NCBI GenBank assembly: GCA_913020085.1
Contig: CAJVZW010000001.1
Location: 62,001 to 126,000, forward strand
DNA: 64,000 bases
DNA from: an uncultured Pseudomonadota bacterium
GTDB lineage: Bacteria; Pseudomonadota; Gammaproteobacteria; Comchoanobacterales; Comchoanobacteraceae
Reading direction: 5' to 3'
Positions 1 to 8,991 of this stretch are shown piece by piece. Positions within the stretch are counted from its first letter, which is position 1, and each line of letters begins with the position of its first letter. The translations under genes were made by a program, and so were the position numbers. The notes below the pieces were generated by a model. It ran no database searches and had not been told where the DNA came from. It saw only the letters and a list, made by a program, of their open reading frames with translations.

Positions 1-1
1 A

Positions 2-280
2 AATGACTCAGTTTCTGAGCCTCTGCTGCAAGAGTGGTTAGTTCAGATGGAGCTTGGTTTTAGCTCAAGGGCCATCGCCTTCAATTATGCTGCTGCGCTC
101 ACTTTTTTAGGCTGTCTTATGCTTTTAGTTATATTTTTAGGGCTATTGCCAATCAGTCGTTATCTTGAGCTTGGCGAGCTGCCTGCTTTAGCAGGTTTTG
201 CCCCGTTGATTATTAGTGGTTTTTGGTATGCTCGATTATTTGCTAAGTTGGACAAAATGGCAAAGGTAGTATATAATTGA
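2..280 (+). CDS. C-terminal part of a membrane protein, possibly FtsX
   Basis: The reading frame is open to the left edge, so the start lies outside the window; at least 92 codons remain. The visible part has two hydrophobic segments (about codons 30-50 and 58-76) joined by a short polar loop, then a basic tail ending DKMAKVVYN, which fits an inner-membrane protein with a cytoplasmic C-terminus. In many gammaproteobacteria ftsX, the permease-like partner of FtsE in septation, lies directly before rpoH. Position and topology fit FtsX, but I see no diagnostic motif. It ends 21 bases before rpoH. Confidence 0.45.
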   Translation, partial: NDSVSEPLLQEWLVQMELGFSSRAIAFNYAAALTFLGCLMLLVIFLGLLPISRYLELGELPALAGFAPLIISGFWYARLFAKLDKMAKVVYN

Positions 281-301
281 TCCGATAATTACGTAGAAAG
301 T

Positions 302-1144
302 ATGGTCAACGCTTTAGTTCACTACCAAAATCTTCCCGCAAGCGGCCTCAGCTCTTATTTGGCTTGGGTTGCAGAGCAACCTGTATTATCTCATGATGAT
401 GAGATCGAGCTTGCCAATCGAATGCTGCATAACCAGGATGTTGATGCAGTAAAGCAGCTTATATTGTCCAATCTTCGCCATGTTGTGTATATCGCTCGTC
501 AATATAAAGGATACGGGCTGCCTGTGTCTGACCTGATTCAAGAGGGCAATGTTGGATTAATCAAAGCAGTAAAACGTTTTGATCCGGCGCAAGGGGTCCG
601 ATTAGTAACATACGCTATTTACTGGATTAAGTCTGAGATTCACGAATTTGTTTTAAGAAATTGGTCGATTGTTAAGGTTGCAACTACTAAGGTACAAAGA
701 ATGTTGTTTTTTAAGTTGCGTTCTTTACTGAATTTTGACACAGCTATCTCCGACAAAGATGCAAAAGCGATTGCAGATTCCTTGGGAGTAACCAAGCAAG
801 ATATTATTGATATGCAAAAGCGACTACAATATGATCACAGTATTGATTACTCTCCAGACGATTCCCATGCGATTGATTTATCCGATAGGATTCCTGCATT
901 AACGTCAAATGAGACAGAAGCGATCGAAGCCAATGCAGATGCTCAGACAATTCATAACAGTCTATTTGAGGCACTTTCTCAATTACCGGACCGGCTTGCA
1001 GAAGTAATTCGGTTAAGATTTCTAAATGACGAGAAAACAACATTGCAAGTGATTGCTAAGAAGCTAGGAGTTTCTATCGAAAGGGTGAGGCAGCTAGAGA
1101 CTCAAGCAATACAATTCCTTCGTCAAAAGATGCCTGCCGAATAA
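302..1144 (+). CDS. rpoH: RNA polymerase heat-shock sigma factor RpoH (sigma-32)
   Basis: Directs RNA polymerase to heat-shock promoters. The 280-residue protein has the sigma-32 architecture: region 1.2 (LSHDDEIELANRM), region 2 with the core-binding DLIQEGNVGLIKAVKRFDP and promoter-melting YAIYWIKSEIHEFVLRNW segments, the RpoH-specific VKVATTK..R.LFFKLR stretch (RpoH box) around residues 125-140, and a region 4.2 helix-turn-helix (TLQVIAKKLGVSIERVRQLE) near the end. Length matches the E. coli protein (284). Only a weak purine-rich site (AGAAAG) precedes the ATG. RpoH is commonly controlled post-transcriptionally, but no specific element is visible here. FtsH, which degrades RpoH in E. coli, is encoded at 36041. 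Confidence 0.97.
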   Translation: MVNALVHYQNLPASGLSSYLAWVAEQPVLSHDDEIELANRMLHNQDVDAVKQLILSNLRHVVYIARQYKGYGLPVSDLIQEGNVGLIKAVKRFDPAQGVRLVTYAIYWIKSEIHEFVLRNWSIVKVATTKVQRMLFFKLRSLLNFDTAISDKDAKAIADSLGVTKQDIIDMQKRLQYDHSIDYSPDDSHAIDLSDRIPALTSNETEAIEANADAQTIHNSLFEALSQLPDRLAEVIRLRFLNDEKTTLQVIAKKLGVSIERVRQLETQAIQFLRQKMPAE

Positions 1145-1272
1145 TAAAACTTCTAATTCAACTAGAAATCCTTCCATAAAACCATTTAGCTTTCTCGTCG
1201 AGTATTTTCCGCACATGTCAGTCAACAAATTGTTAATGGTTGGGTAAATCAATAGATTCATTTAGTGAAGCG

Positions 1273-1300
1273 TTTGCATTTTATAAGTATCACTTATATT
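1273..1300 (+). promoter_or_regulatory. Probable sigma-70 promoter of the Com1/DsbA-like gene
   Basis: TTTGCA (1273-1278) and TATATT (1295-1300) are separated by 16 bases. Transcription would begin near 1307, giving a short leader before the GGTAGGA ribosome site at 1321-1327 and the ATG at 1331. This argues against the upstream GTG at 1265 being the start. Confidence 0.5.
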
Positions 1301-1330
1301 CTGATATGTATTCACAACACGGTAGGAATT

Positions 1331-2047
1331 ATGCGAATTGGACTTTTATCTATTTCATTGGCAGGTCTTGTATTTGGGGCCGAGAACTCAATCAATCAGC
1401 TCGGTACAGAACAAAAACAGCAAGTAGAGTCGATCACCAAAGATGTAATTCTGAATAACCCTGAGATCATTATCAAATCACTGCAAGACTATGATCAGAA
1501 AAGAGCAGAGTCAGCGCTAGATAAGAGGGTGCAGCTTGCGCTGGCAAATAAAGATCAGTTATTCGCATCAGCAGACGATCCTTTTGAAGGAGATATAAAT
1601 GGGAAAACGATAATTGCAGAGTTTCTAGATTACCAATGTGGTTACTGCAAAAGAATGCACGGGGTGATACAGAGTTTCCTGAATAAGAATCCTAAGGGAT
1701 ATAAGGTGGTGTATAAAGTGATACCTGTTCTGGGTGAGCGTTCAAAACAAGCTGCTATAACCTCCATGTCGGGTGTAAAAATTGGAAAATTCAAAGAGCT
1801 TCATACTCAACTTATGGAAAGTGGTAGAATCACCGATGAGCATATTGCTAAGATTGCAAAAGATAATGAGTTGACAGAAGACTTAAAAAGGATGGGTGAG
1901 TTACAGTTAGCAAAAAATATCAATTTGATGGATAGGTTGGGAGTAGAGTCAACTCCGGTAATGTATATATCAAAGCCAAATGGTACAATTAAAATAATTC
2001 CAGGATATGTAGATTACGATGATTTTGATGCGGCTGTAAAAGAGTAA
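1331..2047 (+). CDS. Periplasmic DsbA-family thiol-disulfide protein (Com1-like)
   Basis: Predicted secreted thioredoxin-fold oxidoreductase of the DsbA family, acting on cysteines of periplasmic proteins. From the ATG at 1331 the 238-residue product begins with a signal peptide (MRIGLLSISLAGLVFGA) and has a CGYC redox centre in FLDYQCGYCKRMHG around residue 107, followed late in the sequence by the cis-Pro loop VESTPVMYI. Domain order (signal peptide, helical N-terminal region, DsbA domain) resembles Com1 of Coxiella and the related Legionella proteins rather than classical short DsbA. The start was chosen for the GGTAGGA ribosome site 3 bases before it; an upstream GTG at 1265 lies upstream of the likely promoter. 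No DsbB is nearby. Confidence 0.85.
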   Translation: MRIGLLSISLAGLVFGAENSINQLGTEQKQQVESITKDVILNNPEIIIKSLQDYDQKRAESALDKRVQLALANKDQLFASADDPFEGDINGKTIIAEFLDYQCGYCKRMHGVIQSFLNKNPKGYKVVYKVIPVLGERSKQAAITSMSGVKIGKFKELHTQLMESGRITDEHIAKIAKDNELTEDLKRMGELQLAKNINLMDRLGVESTPVMYISKPNGTIKIIPGYVDYDDFDAAVKE

Positions 2048-2053
2048 AACGAG

Positions 2054-2593
2054 TTAGCAGGATTTGTGAGTACTTTTTTGGTACTCCTTCTTGCCCATTT
2101 CTTTGAGTGCAGATTTGATGGCAAATTTATCCCTTAACTTAGCATTGCTTTTGGATATGTCTTTTCCTTTAGCTGTTTTCAGTGATTTTGAAGACAAATA
2201 GGATACATTTTTCGCCACAAGAATTTTAGCCTTCTTGACACTCAAAGGCTTTGTTTTCTTGATAAGAATTTTTACCAGGCTGGCATATTTTTTGGCCGCC
2301 TTGAACATCTTTGTCTTTCGCTTAACTTTGTGTGTTTGTTTATTACGCTTTTTGGTGTTAAGAAATTTATTATGCTGCAGATCAATCATCAACTTGAGGT
2401 ACAGATCATATAACTTCCCAAGCTGCATTTTTAGCTTGTAGAGTTGTGCTTTTGTCAGACGTTGAAATTGGAGAGCGGATATATTTAATTCGCGTGCTAA
2501 TTCTTGGACAAAATAAAATAATTGGGATGAAGACACACCGCTTGCAACGTACAAGTTGATGCCTGCTATAATGGTGTCAAAACCAAGATACAC
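2054..2593 (-). CDS. Hypothetical lysine-rich basic protein
   Basis: Not recognised. The 179-residue product has an N-terminal third of mixed composition (GFDTIIAGINLYVASGVSSS, then a helical QLFYFVQELARELN stretch) followed from about residue 75 by a strongly basic, lysine-dominated region with few acidic residues. Such tails bind nucleic acid in some proteins, but this is only composition. The start is GTG, supported by AAGAAGGA six bases upstream; no ATG lies nearby in frame. It converges on the Com1-like gene with 6 bases between stops and is divergent from the ABC transporter. No signal peptide is convincing. Confidence 0.65.
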   Translation of the reverse strand: MYLGFDTIIAGINLYVASGVSSSQLFYFVQELARELNISALQFQRLTKAQLYKLKMQLGKLYDLYLKLMIDLQHNKFLNTKKRNKQTHKVKRKTKMFKAAKKYASLVKILIKKTKPLSVKKAKILVAKNVSYLSSKSLKTAKGKDISKSNAKLRDKFAIKSALKEMGKKEYQKSTHKSC

Positions 2594-2648
2594 TAAAAAT
2601 CCTTCTTTAAAGTATTAATAATATTTATAGTACATTATTTTTTAATTC

Positions 2649-2676
2649 TTTACAAATATCTCGGCTCAGCTATTAT
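2649..2676 (+). promoter_or_regulatory. Probable promoter of the ABC transporter operon
   Basis: TTTACA (2649-2654) and TATTAT (2671-2676) with a 16-base spacer lie just upstream of the permease ATG at 2698, in the gap between two divergent genes. Confidence 0.45.
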
Positions 2677-2697
2677 AAACATTACTCGGGGTTAAAA

Positions 2698-4392
2698 ATG
2701 TTTAGGTTTGACTTTTTCAATAGAAACCAGCTGGCCAGTCCACTGCCCAACTTATGGGACTTTCTTGCGTTTTTTGTAATCGGCATTTTAATGATTATGA
2801 TTGCCAAAGGCTTTACGCAATTATCAGGGCCTGCCGTCGCACTAGGTAAGAAATCTATCTCACTGGATGTAAATCACCTGCCTTATTACGCTGGACGAAG
2901 TGTTTTTAGGATGTTTGCTGCAATTTCATTGGCAATCTTAATCACATTTTTACTCGGCGCGTTGGCGGCAAAAAGCCGTTTTGCAGAGCGAATTATCATT
3001 CCGGTGATTGATGTTTTGCAGTCAATACCAGTGCTAGCTTTTCTTCAAATTTCAGTATTTTTATCAGTGCAAATATTCCCTCACAAAGTTCTGGGCATTG
3101 AGCTTGCTGCAATAATTGCTGTGTTTGTTGCTCAGGCATGGAACATGATTCTTTCATTCTACCAAAGTGTAAAAAGCGTTCCATATGAATATTACGAAAT
3201 GGCAAAAGTGCTAAGGCTGACAAACTGGAAGGTATTTTGGAAAATAGAAGTGCCTTCGGCACGGCCTGGTCTCATTTTTAATGCGATGCTTTCTCTATCA
3301 GCCAGTTGGTTTGCTGTTGTAGAAGCAGAGGTTATCCAGGTTCACCAGAACAAGGTCTATCTGCCTGGAATTGGCTCTTATATAAAAGTCGCCCAGGATC
3401 AAGGCAATTTATGGGCAATTTTCTATGCAATGATGACCATGCTGATTGTTATTGTCGTGTATGATCAAATTATATTTAGACCCATGCAGGCATGGGTTGC
3501 CAGATACGAAAATACTGTAGACGATAGCGCACATCATTGGATACTAAGTTTTCTCTCCAAAACAGCTTGGGTAAGGAAAATCAGCATGCCTACGGTTTTT
3601 CGAAAGTATATTTCATATTTCATACAAATAGTTAGTACAGCAATTATATTTTATGGTAGCTATCATGTTCTTTTATTTTTAACGACATTAACTATGCCTG
3701 AATTACCATTTAAACATATCGATAACTGGTGGCTTGGCACAGATAAAATCATTATCCTTTTCAAGCTTGGTCTGATTAGCGCGTGCCGAATTTTATTGGT
3801 TTTAATCCTTTGTCTCTTGATCTGGGTGCCTATTGGGGTCTACATAGGAAAAAATCATCGGCTTGCAAAATGGATGCAGCCGATTATACAGGTTCTAGCT
3901 GCTTTCCCGCCCAATGTGCTTTATCCCATGATGATGTACATTATTATAAGCTATCAGCTAAATATTGAGATTTGGGTTTTCCCACTTATTATGTTCGCAG
4001 CTCAGTGGTATATTTTATTTAATACCATCGCAGGCATGATGGTTATTCCAAGAGAATATATACTAGTTGCAAAATCATTACATTGCTCTCAGATACTAAT
4101 TTGGCAAAAAGTTTACCTACCGGCTATCATGCCTTACCTTGTTACTGGATTGATGACCGCAGCAGGTGCCGCGTGGAATGCGACTATTATGGCAGAGCTA
4201 TTTTCTTGGGATGGGCATACCGTCGCCGCAAGTGGTTTAGGGGCGTATATGAAGCAAGCGAGCGAGCTTGGGAATTCATTAGAGGTAGCATGGTCAGTGA
4301 TAATTATGGGATTTTTGGTAATGATGATAAATGTTTTTGTCTGGCAGCCATTATACCAAATAGCAACGCATCGGTTTATGAGCAAGGAGTGA
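2698..4392 (+). CDS. ABC importer permease with two fused transmembrane domains (NitT/TauT-like)
   Basis: Inner-membrane channel of an ABC importer. The 564-residue protein contains two consecutive BPD-type permease domains. Each carries an EAA-like loop that contacts the ATPase: first YEYYEMAKVLRLTNWKVFWK, then REYILVAKSLHCSQILIWQ. About a dozen hydrophobic segments are visible. This doubled permease followed by a long ATPase matches the nitrate/sulfonate/bicarbonate-type family whose members in gammaproteobacteria often lack a neighbouring binding protein; none is encoded here. The substrate cannot be told from sequence. The ATPase gene starts 3 bases after the stop. Confidence 0.88.
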   Translation: MFRFDFFNRNQLASPLPNLWDFLAFFVIGILMIMIAKGFTQLSGPAVALGKKSISLDVNHLPYYAGRSVFRMFAAISLAILITFLLGALAAKSRFAERIIIPVIDVLQSIPVLAFLQISVFLSVQIFPHKVLGIELAAIIAVFVAQAWNMILSFYQSVKSVPYEYYEMAKVLRLTNWKVFWKIEVPSARPGLIFNAMLSLSASWFAVVEAEVIQVHQNKVYLPGIGSYIKVAQDQGNLWAIFYAMMTMLIVIVVYDQIIFRPMQAWVARYENTVDDSAHHWILSFLSKTAWVRKISMPTVFRKYISYFIQIVSTAIIFYGSYHVLLFLTTLTMPELPFKHIDNWWLGTDKIIILFKLGLISACRILLVLILCLLIWVPIGVYIGKNHRLAKWMQPIIQVLAAFPPNVLYPMMMYIIISYQLNIEIWVFPLIMFAAQWYILFNTIAGMMVIPREYILVAKSLHCSQILIWQKVYLPAIMPYLVTGLMTAAGAAWNATIMAELFSWDGHTVAASGLGAYMKQASELGNSLEVAWSVIIMGFLVMMINVFVWQPLYQIATHRFMSKE

Positions 4393-4395
4393 TCA

Positions 4396-5721
4396 GTGAG
4401 TGATATTATAATATCGGTCCAGAATATATCTAAGGTATTCCCAAAGCCCGCATCGCAGGATATTAGTGTATTAGATAATATTGATCTATCTTTACGAGAG
4501 TCAGAGATAGTATGTTTACTTGGAACCTCAGGCTCAGGTAAATCCACTTTGCTTAGAATCATGTCTGGGCTGATAAAACCCTCATCAGGTATCGTCTCCT
4601 GGTATGGGCAGCCTATTAAGGGCCCAATACCTGGGGTCAGTATGGTCTTTCAAAACTTTGCATTGCTACCTTGGTTAACTGTTCTTGAAAATGTAGAGTT
4701 AGGCCTTGAGGCGAACAATATTCCGCCAGATCAAAGAAGGAAAAGAGCACTTGCGGCGATTGATATTGTCGGGATGGATGGATTTGAATCGGCATACCCA
4801 AAGGAACTCTCTGGTGGTATGTGTCAGCGGGTTGGGTTTGCCAGAGCAATCGTTGTTGAGCCGGATGTTTTATTTATGGATGAGCCGTTTTCTGCGCTAG
4901 ATGTATTAACGGCAGAAAACTTAAGAAATGACTTGATTGATCTATGGGTTGCAAAAAAAACAAAATTGAAGGCAATTCTTATGGTAACGCATAATATTTA
5001 TGAAGCAGCGTATATGGCAGATAGAATTTTAATCTTCGGAACAAACCCAGGCAGAATTATGGCAGATTTAAAAGTTGATATGCCATATGATAGAAACCCT
5101 GATCAGTCTAAATTTACGGAACTTGTTGACTCTATCTATCACCACATAACGCAGGCTAGTGATTCATTTAGCCGAATTGGCGGAAGGCTAAAACCTGTTG
5201 ATATACACTTTAGGTTGCCGGAAGTGGAAATATCCACGTTGATTGGTCTGGTTGAGACTTTGCATTCGGAAGCGCCAACACATCAAACAGAAATTTCTGA
5301 TTTAGCTCAAGAATTGCACTTGGATCTTGACGATCTTCTACCAATCATTGACTCATTACAGTTGCTGCGCTTTGCTCAATTAAGATCGGGGCGAGTAGAG
5401 TTAACATTTGCAGGAAAAATGTTTGCTGAGGCATCACTGCTTGATCAGAAGCAAATTTTTGCAAGACAATTACTCGATTATCTTCCGATCGTAAAACATA
5501 TCCATAAACGTCTGAATATGAAAGCTGGGCACTCGATTCATCAGTCAGAAATCTTGATGTTGTTAAGACAAAAGCTCTCTGATACGGCCAGTGAAGATGT
5601 ACTAAAAACAGTAATCGAATGGTCGCGATACGCAGAGGTATTTGCATTTGACGTTAATTCAGGTCATCTCAGCTTGGATAATCCTGGCGAAGTTTCCGAG
5701 ACTGACGCAGGAACCAAATAA
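4396..5721 (+). CDS. ABC importer ATPase with C-terminal AAA-associated domain
   Basis: ATP-hydrolysing subunit partnering the fused permease. Residues 1-250 form an ABC domain: Walker A GTSGSGKST, Q-loop in VFQNFALLPW, signature LSGGMCQR, Walker B VLFMDEP and switch histidine in MVTHN. Residues 280-441 form an extra domain resembling the AAA-associated, winged-helix-like C-terminus found on some NitT/TauT ATPases. The start is GTG, preceded by AAGGAG. The last 53 bases overlap the 3' end of the convergent MFS gene. Confidence 0.88.
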   Translation: MSDIIISVQNISKVFPKPASQDISVLDNIDLSLRESEIVCLLGTSGSGKSTLLRIMSGLIKPSSGIVSWYGQPIKGPIPGVSMVFQNFALLPWLTVLENVELGLEANNIPPDQRRKRALAAIDIVGMDGFESAYPKELSGGMCQRVGFARAIVVEPDVLFMDEPFSALDVLTAENLRNDLIDLWVAKKTKLKAILMVTHNIYEAAYMADRILIFGTNPGRIMADLKVDMPYDRNPDQSKFTELVDSIYHHITQASDSFSRIGGRLKPVDIHFRLPEVEISTLIGLVETLHSEAPTHQTEISDLAQELHLDLDDLLPIIDSLQLLRFAQLRSGRVELTFAGKMFAEASLLDQKQIFARQLLDYLPIVKHIHKRLNMKAGHSIHQSEILMLLRQKLSDTASEDVLKTVIEWSRYAEVFAFDVNSGHLSLDNPGEVSETDAGTK

Positions 5722-6940
5722 TAAATAACCACGAGATTGCTAGCAACAAAAGCAGCATCTCGACTTGATTGACCATCGTGCTTGTTGAAATTAAAATCAA
5801 CAAAAGGTAAGTGATTCTTTTTATTAGAAAAGAGGTGCTTATTGCAGTTGCGCGATATACGGCAGCGATTTCGGCATTAATAATTTCGATAACGGGAGCC
5901 AATAAACTGGCATACATAAACCCTAATATAAATGTGCCAACGGTGAAGAGAATTTGAAACACGTCCATACTTGAAACGTCTTGGTAAGGCAATAATCCGA
6001 ATTGGCTAACAATAATCAGAAGTAAGCTTAATGTTAGGATGAGAATATTACTTATACATAACCATCTTGTAACTCGTACAATATTGAATAGCTCATGGTA
6101 GTGATAGATAAGTATCGATGATAAGCATCCAATAATATAAGTTGACGAGAATAGTAGGTAGGTCATGATGTTTTCAGAGAAGCTTTTGAGATACATTAGG
6201 TTCATTAAACAGTGTGATATACCAACAGTAATCGCTGATCCAATTAAGGCAAAAACAAGGGCACGGTTTGACAAAATTTGGTGAAATGTTGCGCTAATAT
6301 GATCAATAAAATTGACAGAGTAACGGTTTCTGAATCGTGGATTCATTCGCATGGGTACGTAGGAGGGCAGATATAACAGTAGGAGGATACACAAAACATT
6401 TGGTACAATAAATAATAAACCATCGCTATAGGATGTTTGTACAGAATAATACAAAAGATGGATATCCCAGTTTGAAAGCCAATTGGCGTATAAGAAACTT
6501 AATGTCCATACAATAAAATGGATCGCTTGTAAGATTGATTCATAGGCTAGGTATCGATGTAACACTCGATAATTTAGACAAATTTCGTATAAATAGGCAG
6601 ATGCAGTTCCGGTAAAGCAGCATGAAGCTAATACAAACCAACATAAAATGTAGACAGGTGGGAGGTTGGTGTTCAGAAAATAAACAGATGCAAACAGATT
6701 GATAAGACAGCCTAGGATTAAAATTTTCTTCCTGCTAAAAATATCTGCTAAATATCCGCTTGGTAGCTCAAAAATTGTTTGAAATGCATAGGATAGAAAT
6801 AGGATCTGAAATTGACTCATACTTGAAGTTGACTCACCAAGTACTGTCATAACGTAGAGTGGAAATGAGCTGCTCATCAAAAATATACTTAAGAACAAGC
6901 ATATAATAGTCGGAAAATATCGCTCCTCTTTATTCCTCAT
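5669..6940 (-). CDS. MFS transporter
   Basis: Predicted 12-helix major facilitator transporter (423 residues). The loop between helices 2 and 3 reads SGYLADIFSRKKIL, matching the MFS signature G-x-L-x-D-x-x-G/S-R-K/R. Substrate unknown. Its ATG lies inside the end of the aldehyde dehydrogenase gene (11-base overlap), so the two are probably translated together and may act on the same compound. The C-terminal 17 codons are antisense to the end of the ABC ATPase gene. Confidence 0.82.
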   Translation of the reverse strand: MRNKEERYFPTIICLFLSIFLMSSSFPLYVMTVLGESTSSMSQFQILFLSYAFQTIFELPSGYLADIFSRKKILILGCLINLFASVYFLNTNLPPVYILCWFVLASCCFTGTASAYLYEICLNYRVLHRYLAYESILQAIHFIVWTLSFLYANWLSNWDIHLLYYSVQTSYSDGLLFIVPNVLCILLLLYLPSYVPMRMNPRFRNRYSVNFIDHISATFHQILSNRALVFALIGSAITVGISHCLMNLMYLKSFSENIMTYLLFSSTYIIGCLSSILIYHYHELFNIVRVTRWLCISNILILTLSLLLIIVSQFGLLPYQDVSSMDVFQILFTVGTFILGFMYASLLAPVIEIINAEIAAVYRATAISTSFLIKRITYLLLILISTSTMVNQVEMLLLLLAISWLFIIWFLRQSRKLRQDYPS

Positions 6941-8285
6941 GCATAATCACTTTAATATTACAAAAATTAATTAGTCCGCTCACACCAAGCTCACGACCAT
7001 ATCCACTGTCTTTCACGCCACCAAAGGGCATTTCCGGGGTGGATCTTACGCAGCGGTTGATTCCACACATTCCGGTATCAATATTTAGCCGGGCAATATT
7101 TTCAGCCTCCCCAATATCATCCATAAAAATACCAGCGCCAAGCCCATAGCCTGATTGATTGATTAACTTAATCGCTGACTCTTGATCTTTCGTTTCATAA
7201 AGACAGAAAACGGGGCCAAATATTTCCTCGTCTAAATTAATATTGCCGGGAATCTCAAGAACGGTAACCGGGAAAAAATAACCTTCTTTTGGTATTTCGC
7301 CTTGGAATGCAATCTTAGCACCCAGTTTCTCAAGTTTTTTAATCTGTTGATGGAGCTTTTTTACCAAATCTTCTCTTGCAATAGGCCCAACTTGGGTGGC
7401 TTCCTCAAGAGGGTTGCCAACCTTAGTTTTGGCCAGCTGGGTCAGTATTGTCTCGCGAAACTCTTTGTATATATTTTTATTTATGATAAAACGCTTTGGG
7501 CTTATACATGATTGACCACTATTCTCAAGGCGAGCCTCACATAATGTTTTACAAACGCTCTCGATATCTTTTATATCATCATGAATATAGTAGCCATCAT
7601 TGCCACCTAACTCTAAAATACAGGGTTTTAGAACTTCTGCAGCAGTTTTTGCAACTGCGATTCCCGCCTCTTTGCCGCCTGTCAGGGAAATGCCCTTTAC
7701 TAAGGGGTTTCTAATTATATCGTGGACTTGCTGGTTACTACAGCAGACAACTTCAACAATATGGTCAGTGAGACCTGTGAACTTCATCAGGTCTTTGATT
7801 GCCAATGCGCAGCCCGTAACATTTTCAGAATGTTTTATGAGGCATACATTTCCTGATAGTATAGTCGGGATTAAAAATCGAAAAACTTGCCAAAAAGGAT
7901 AATTCCATGGCATAACCCCAAAAATGACCCCCGTTGGTTGATATGTGAGTTGATATTGATCCAGTGACTCGTCGACTAGGACTTCAGTAGTAATATCCAT
8001 ATAGTACTCACACATATTGATGCATTTATCAATTTCTTTACGTGCTTGAGATATGGGTTTTCCCATTTCAGTCGCAATAAGTCTCGCCAGTGCATCTTTT
8101 TGAGTGAGCAGTATATCAACCAATGACTCAATATAACTTATTCTTGCCTCAGGCGGCTTAATTCGCCATAAAGAGTATGCTGCCTGCATGTTTTGAATGG
8201 TTTGTCTTATCGACTCATCGTTATTAAAGCGATAAGAACTGATCTTCAGTTCGTAATAGGGGTTATAGGTAACAATATCAGCCAT
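6930..8285 (-). CDS. NAD(P)-dependent aldehyde dehydrogenase, succinate-semialdehyde type
   Basis: Oxidises an aldehyde to a carboxylate. The 451-residue protein has the ALDH hallmarks: PWNYPFWQ substrate and cofactor loop, ISLTGGKEAG nucleotide-binding stretch, LELGGND with the general-base glutamate, NSGQSCISPKR with the catalytic cysteine, and EEIFGPVF. Length and the PFGGVKDSGYGRELG C-terminus fit the short bacterial GabD/Sad-like subgroup. The true substrate is uncertain. It is followed by an overlapping MFS transporter gene and preceded by rpe after 46 bases. Confidence 0.88.
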   Translation of the reverse strand: MADIVTYNPYYELKISSYRFNNDESIRQTIQNMQAAYSLWRIKPPEARISYIESLVDILLTQKDALARLIATEMGKPISQARKEIDKCINMCEYYMDITTEVLVDESLDQYQLTYQPTGVIFGVMPWNYPFWQVFRFLIPTILSGNVCLIKHSENVTGCALAIKDLMKFTGLTDHIVEVVCCSNQQVHDIIRNPLVKGISLTGGKEAGIAVAKTAAEVLKPCILELGGNDGYYIHDDIKDIESVCKTLCEARLENSGQSCISPKRFIINKNIYKEFRETILTQLAKTKVGNPLEEATQVGPIAREDLVKKLHQQIKKLEKLGAKIAFQGEIPKEGYFFPVTVLEIPGNINLDEEIFGPVFCLYETKDQESAIKLINQSGYGLGAGIFMDDIGEAENIARLNIDTGMCGINRCVRSTPEMPFGGVKDSGYGRELGVSGLINFCNIKVIMHEE

Positions 8286-8331
8286 TCCATGCTCTTAGAT
8301 GTATACATATATATTAGACTAAAAAAAGCAT

Positions 8332-8991
8332 TTAAACCAAGAGATGTCTATATTCATTGGCTTTTTCTTTGATTTTATCAGGATTTCCGACCAAATCCTT
8401 TCCAATGATCACAAGGTTTGCTCCTGACTGTCTAACTTTATTGGCCATGCTTAATGTAACACCGCCATCGACACCAAGAACAAACTTACAGTCGTGGGTC
8501 TGTTTGTATTGCGAGAGTTGACTGAGTATTTCAAGTTGTGAGGTGATAAAACTTTGACCCCCAAAGCCTGGCTCTACACTCATAACAAGAACAATATCTA
8601 GTTGCTCGGTCAGTTCAAAGAATGGTTCAGGGATTGGGCCGGGCTTTATCGCAAGCCCTAGCTTGATATCTTTAGGAATTTGGTCAAGCCAATATTGAAT
8701 ATTATCAGCCGCTTCATAGTGCAGTATAATAGAATCAGTCCCTGCATCTACAAAAGACTGAATCATATTCTCATTCGGAAAGGTCATTAAATGAGTGTCG
8801 ATTGTAAAATGGGGATAATGAGTTTTGATCTGCTTTAGCAGTGCGGGTCCAAATGATAGATTGGGGACAAAATGCCCATCCATTACATCATAATGTAAAC
8901 GATTGACATTGGCCGCGGTCAAGCTATCGAGCGTGGGCTTTAAATTTAATAGAGAAGCACTAAGTATAGAGCCAGAAATCATAGTGGTCAT
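8332..8991 (-). CDS. rpe: Ribulose-phosphate 3-epimerase
   Basis: Interconverts ribulose 5-phosphate and xylulose 5-phosphate in the pentose phosphate pathway (cytosol). The 219-residue TIM-barrel protein shows SGSILSASLLNL at the N-terminus, HYDVMDGHFVPNLSFGP with metal ligands, DTHLM, MSVEPGFGGQSF and GVDGG. The ATG overlaps the djlA stop (ATGA, 4 bases), so it is probably coupled to djlA. Confidence 0.95.
   Translation of the reverse strand: MTTMISGSILSASLLNLKPTLDSLTAANVNRLHYDVMDGHFVPNLSFGPALLKQIKTHYPHFTIDTHLMTFPNENMIQSFVDAGTDSIILHYEAADNIQYWLDQIPKDIKLGLAIKPGPIPEPFFELTEQLDIVLVMSVEPGFGGQSFITSQLEILSQLSQYKQTHDCKFVLGVDGGVTLSMANKVRQSGANLVIIGKDLVGNPDKIKEKANEYRHLLV

Noticed and set aside
1265-1330. 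GTG at 1265 as start of the Com1-like protein.
   Set aside because: It precedes the likely promoter and would bury the signal peptide; GGTAGGA supports ATG 1331.
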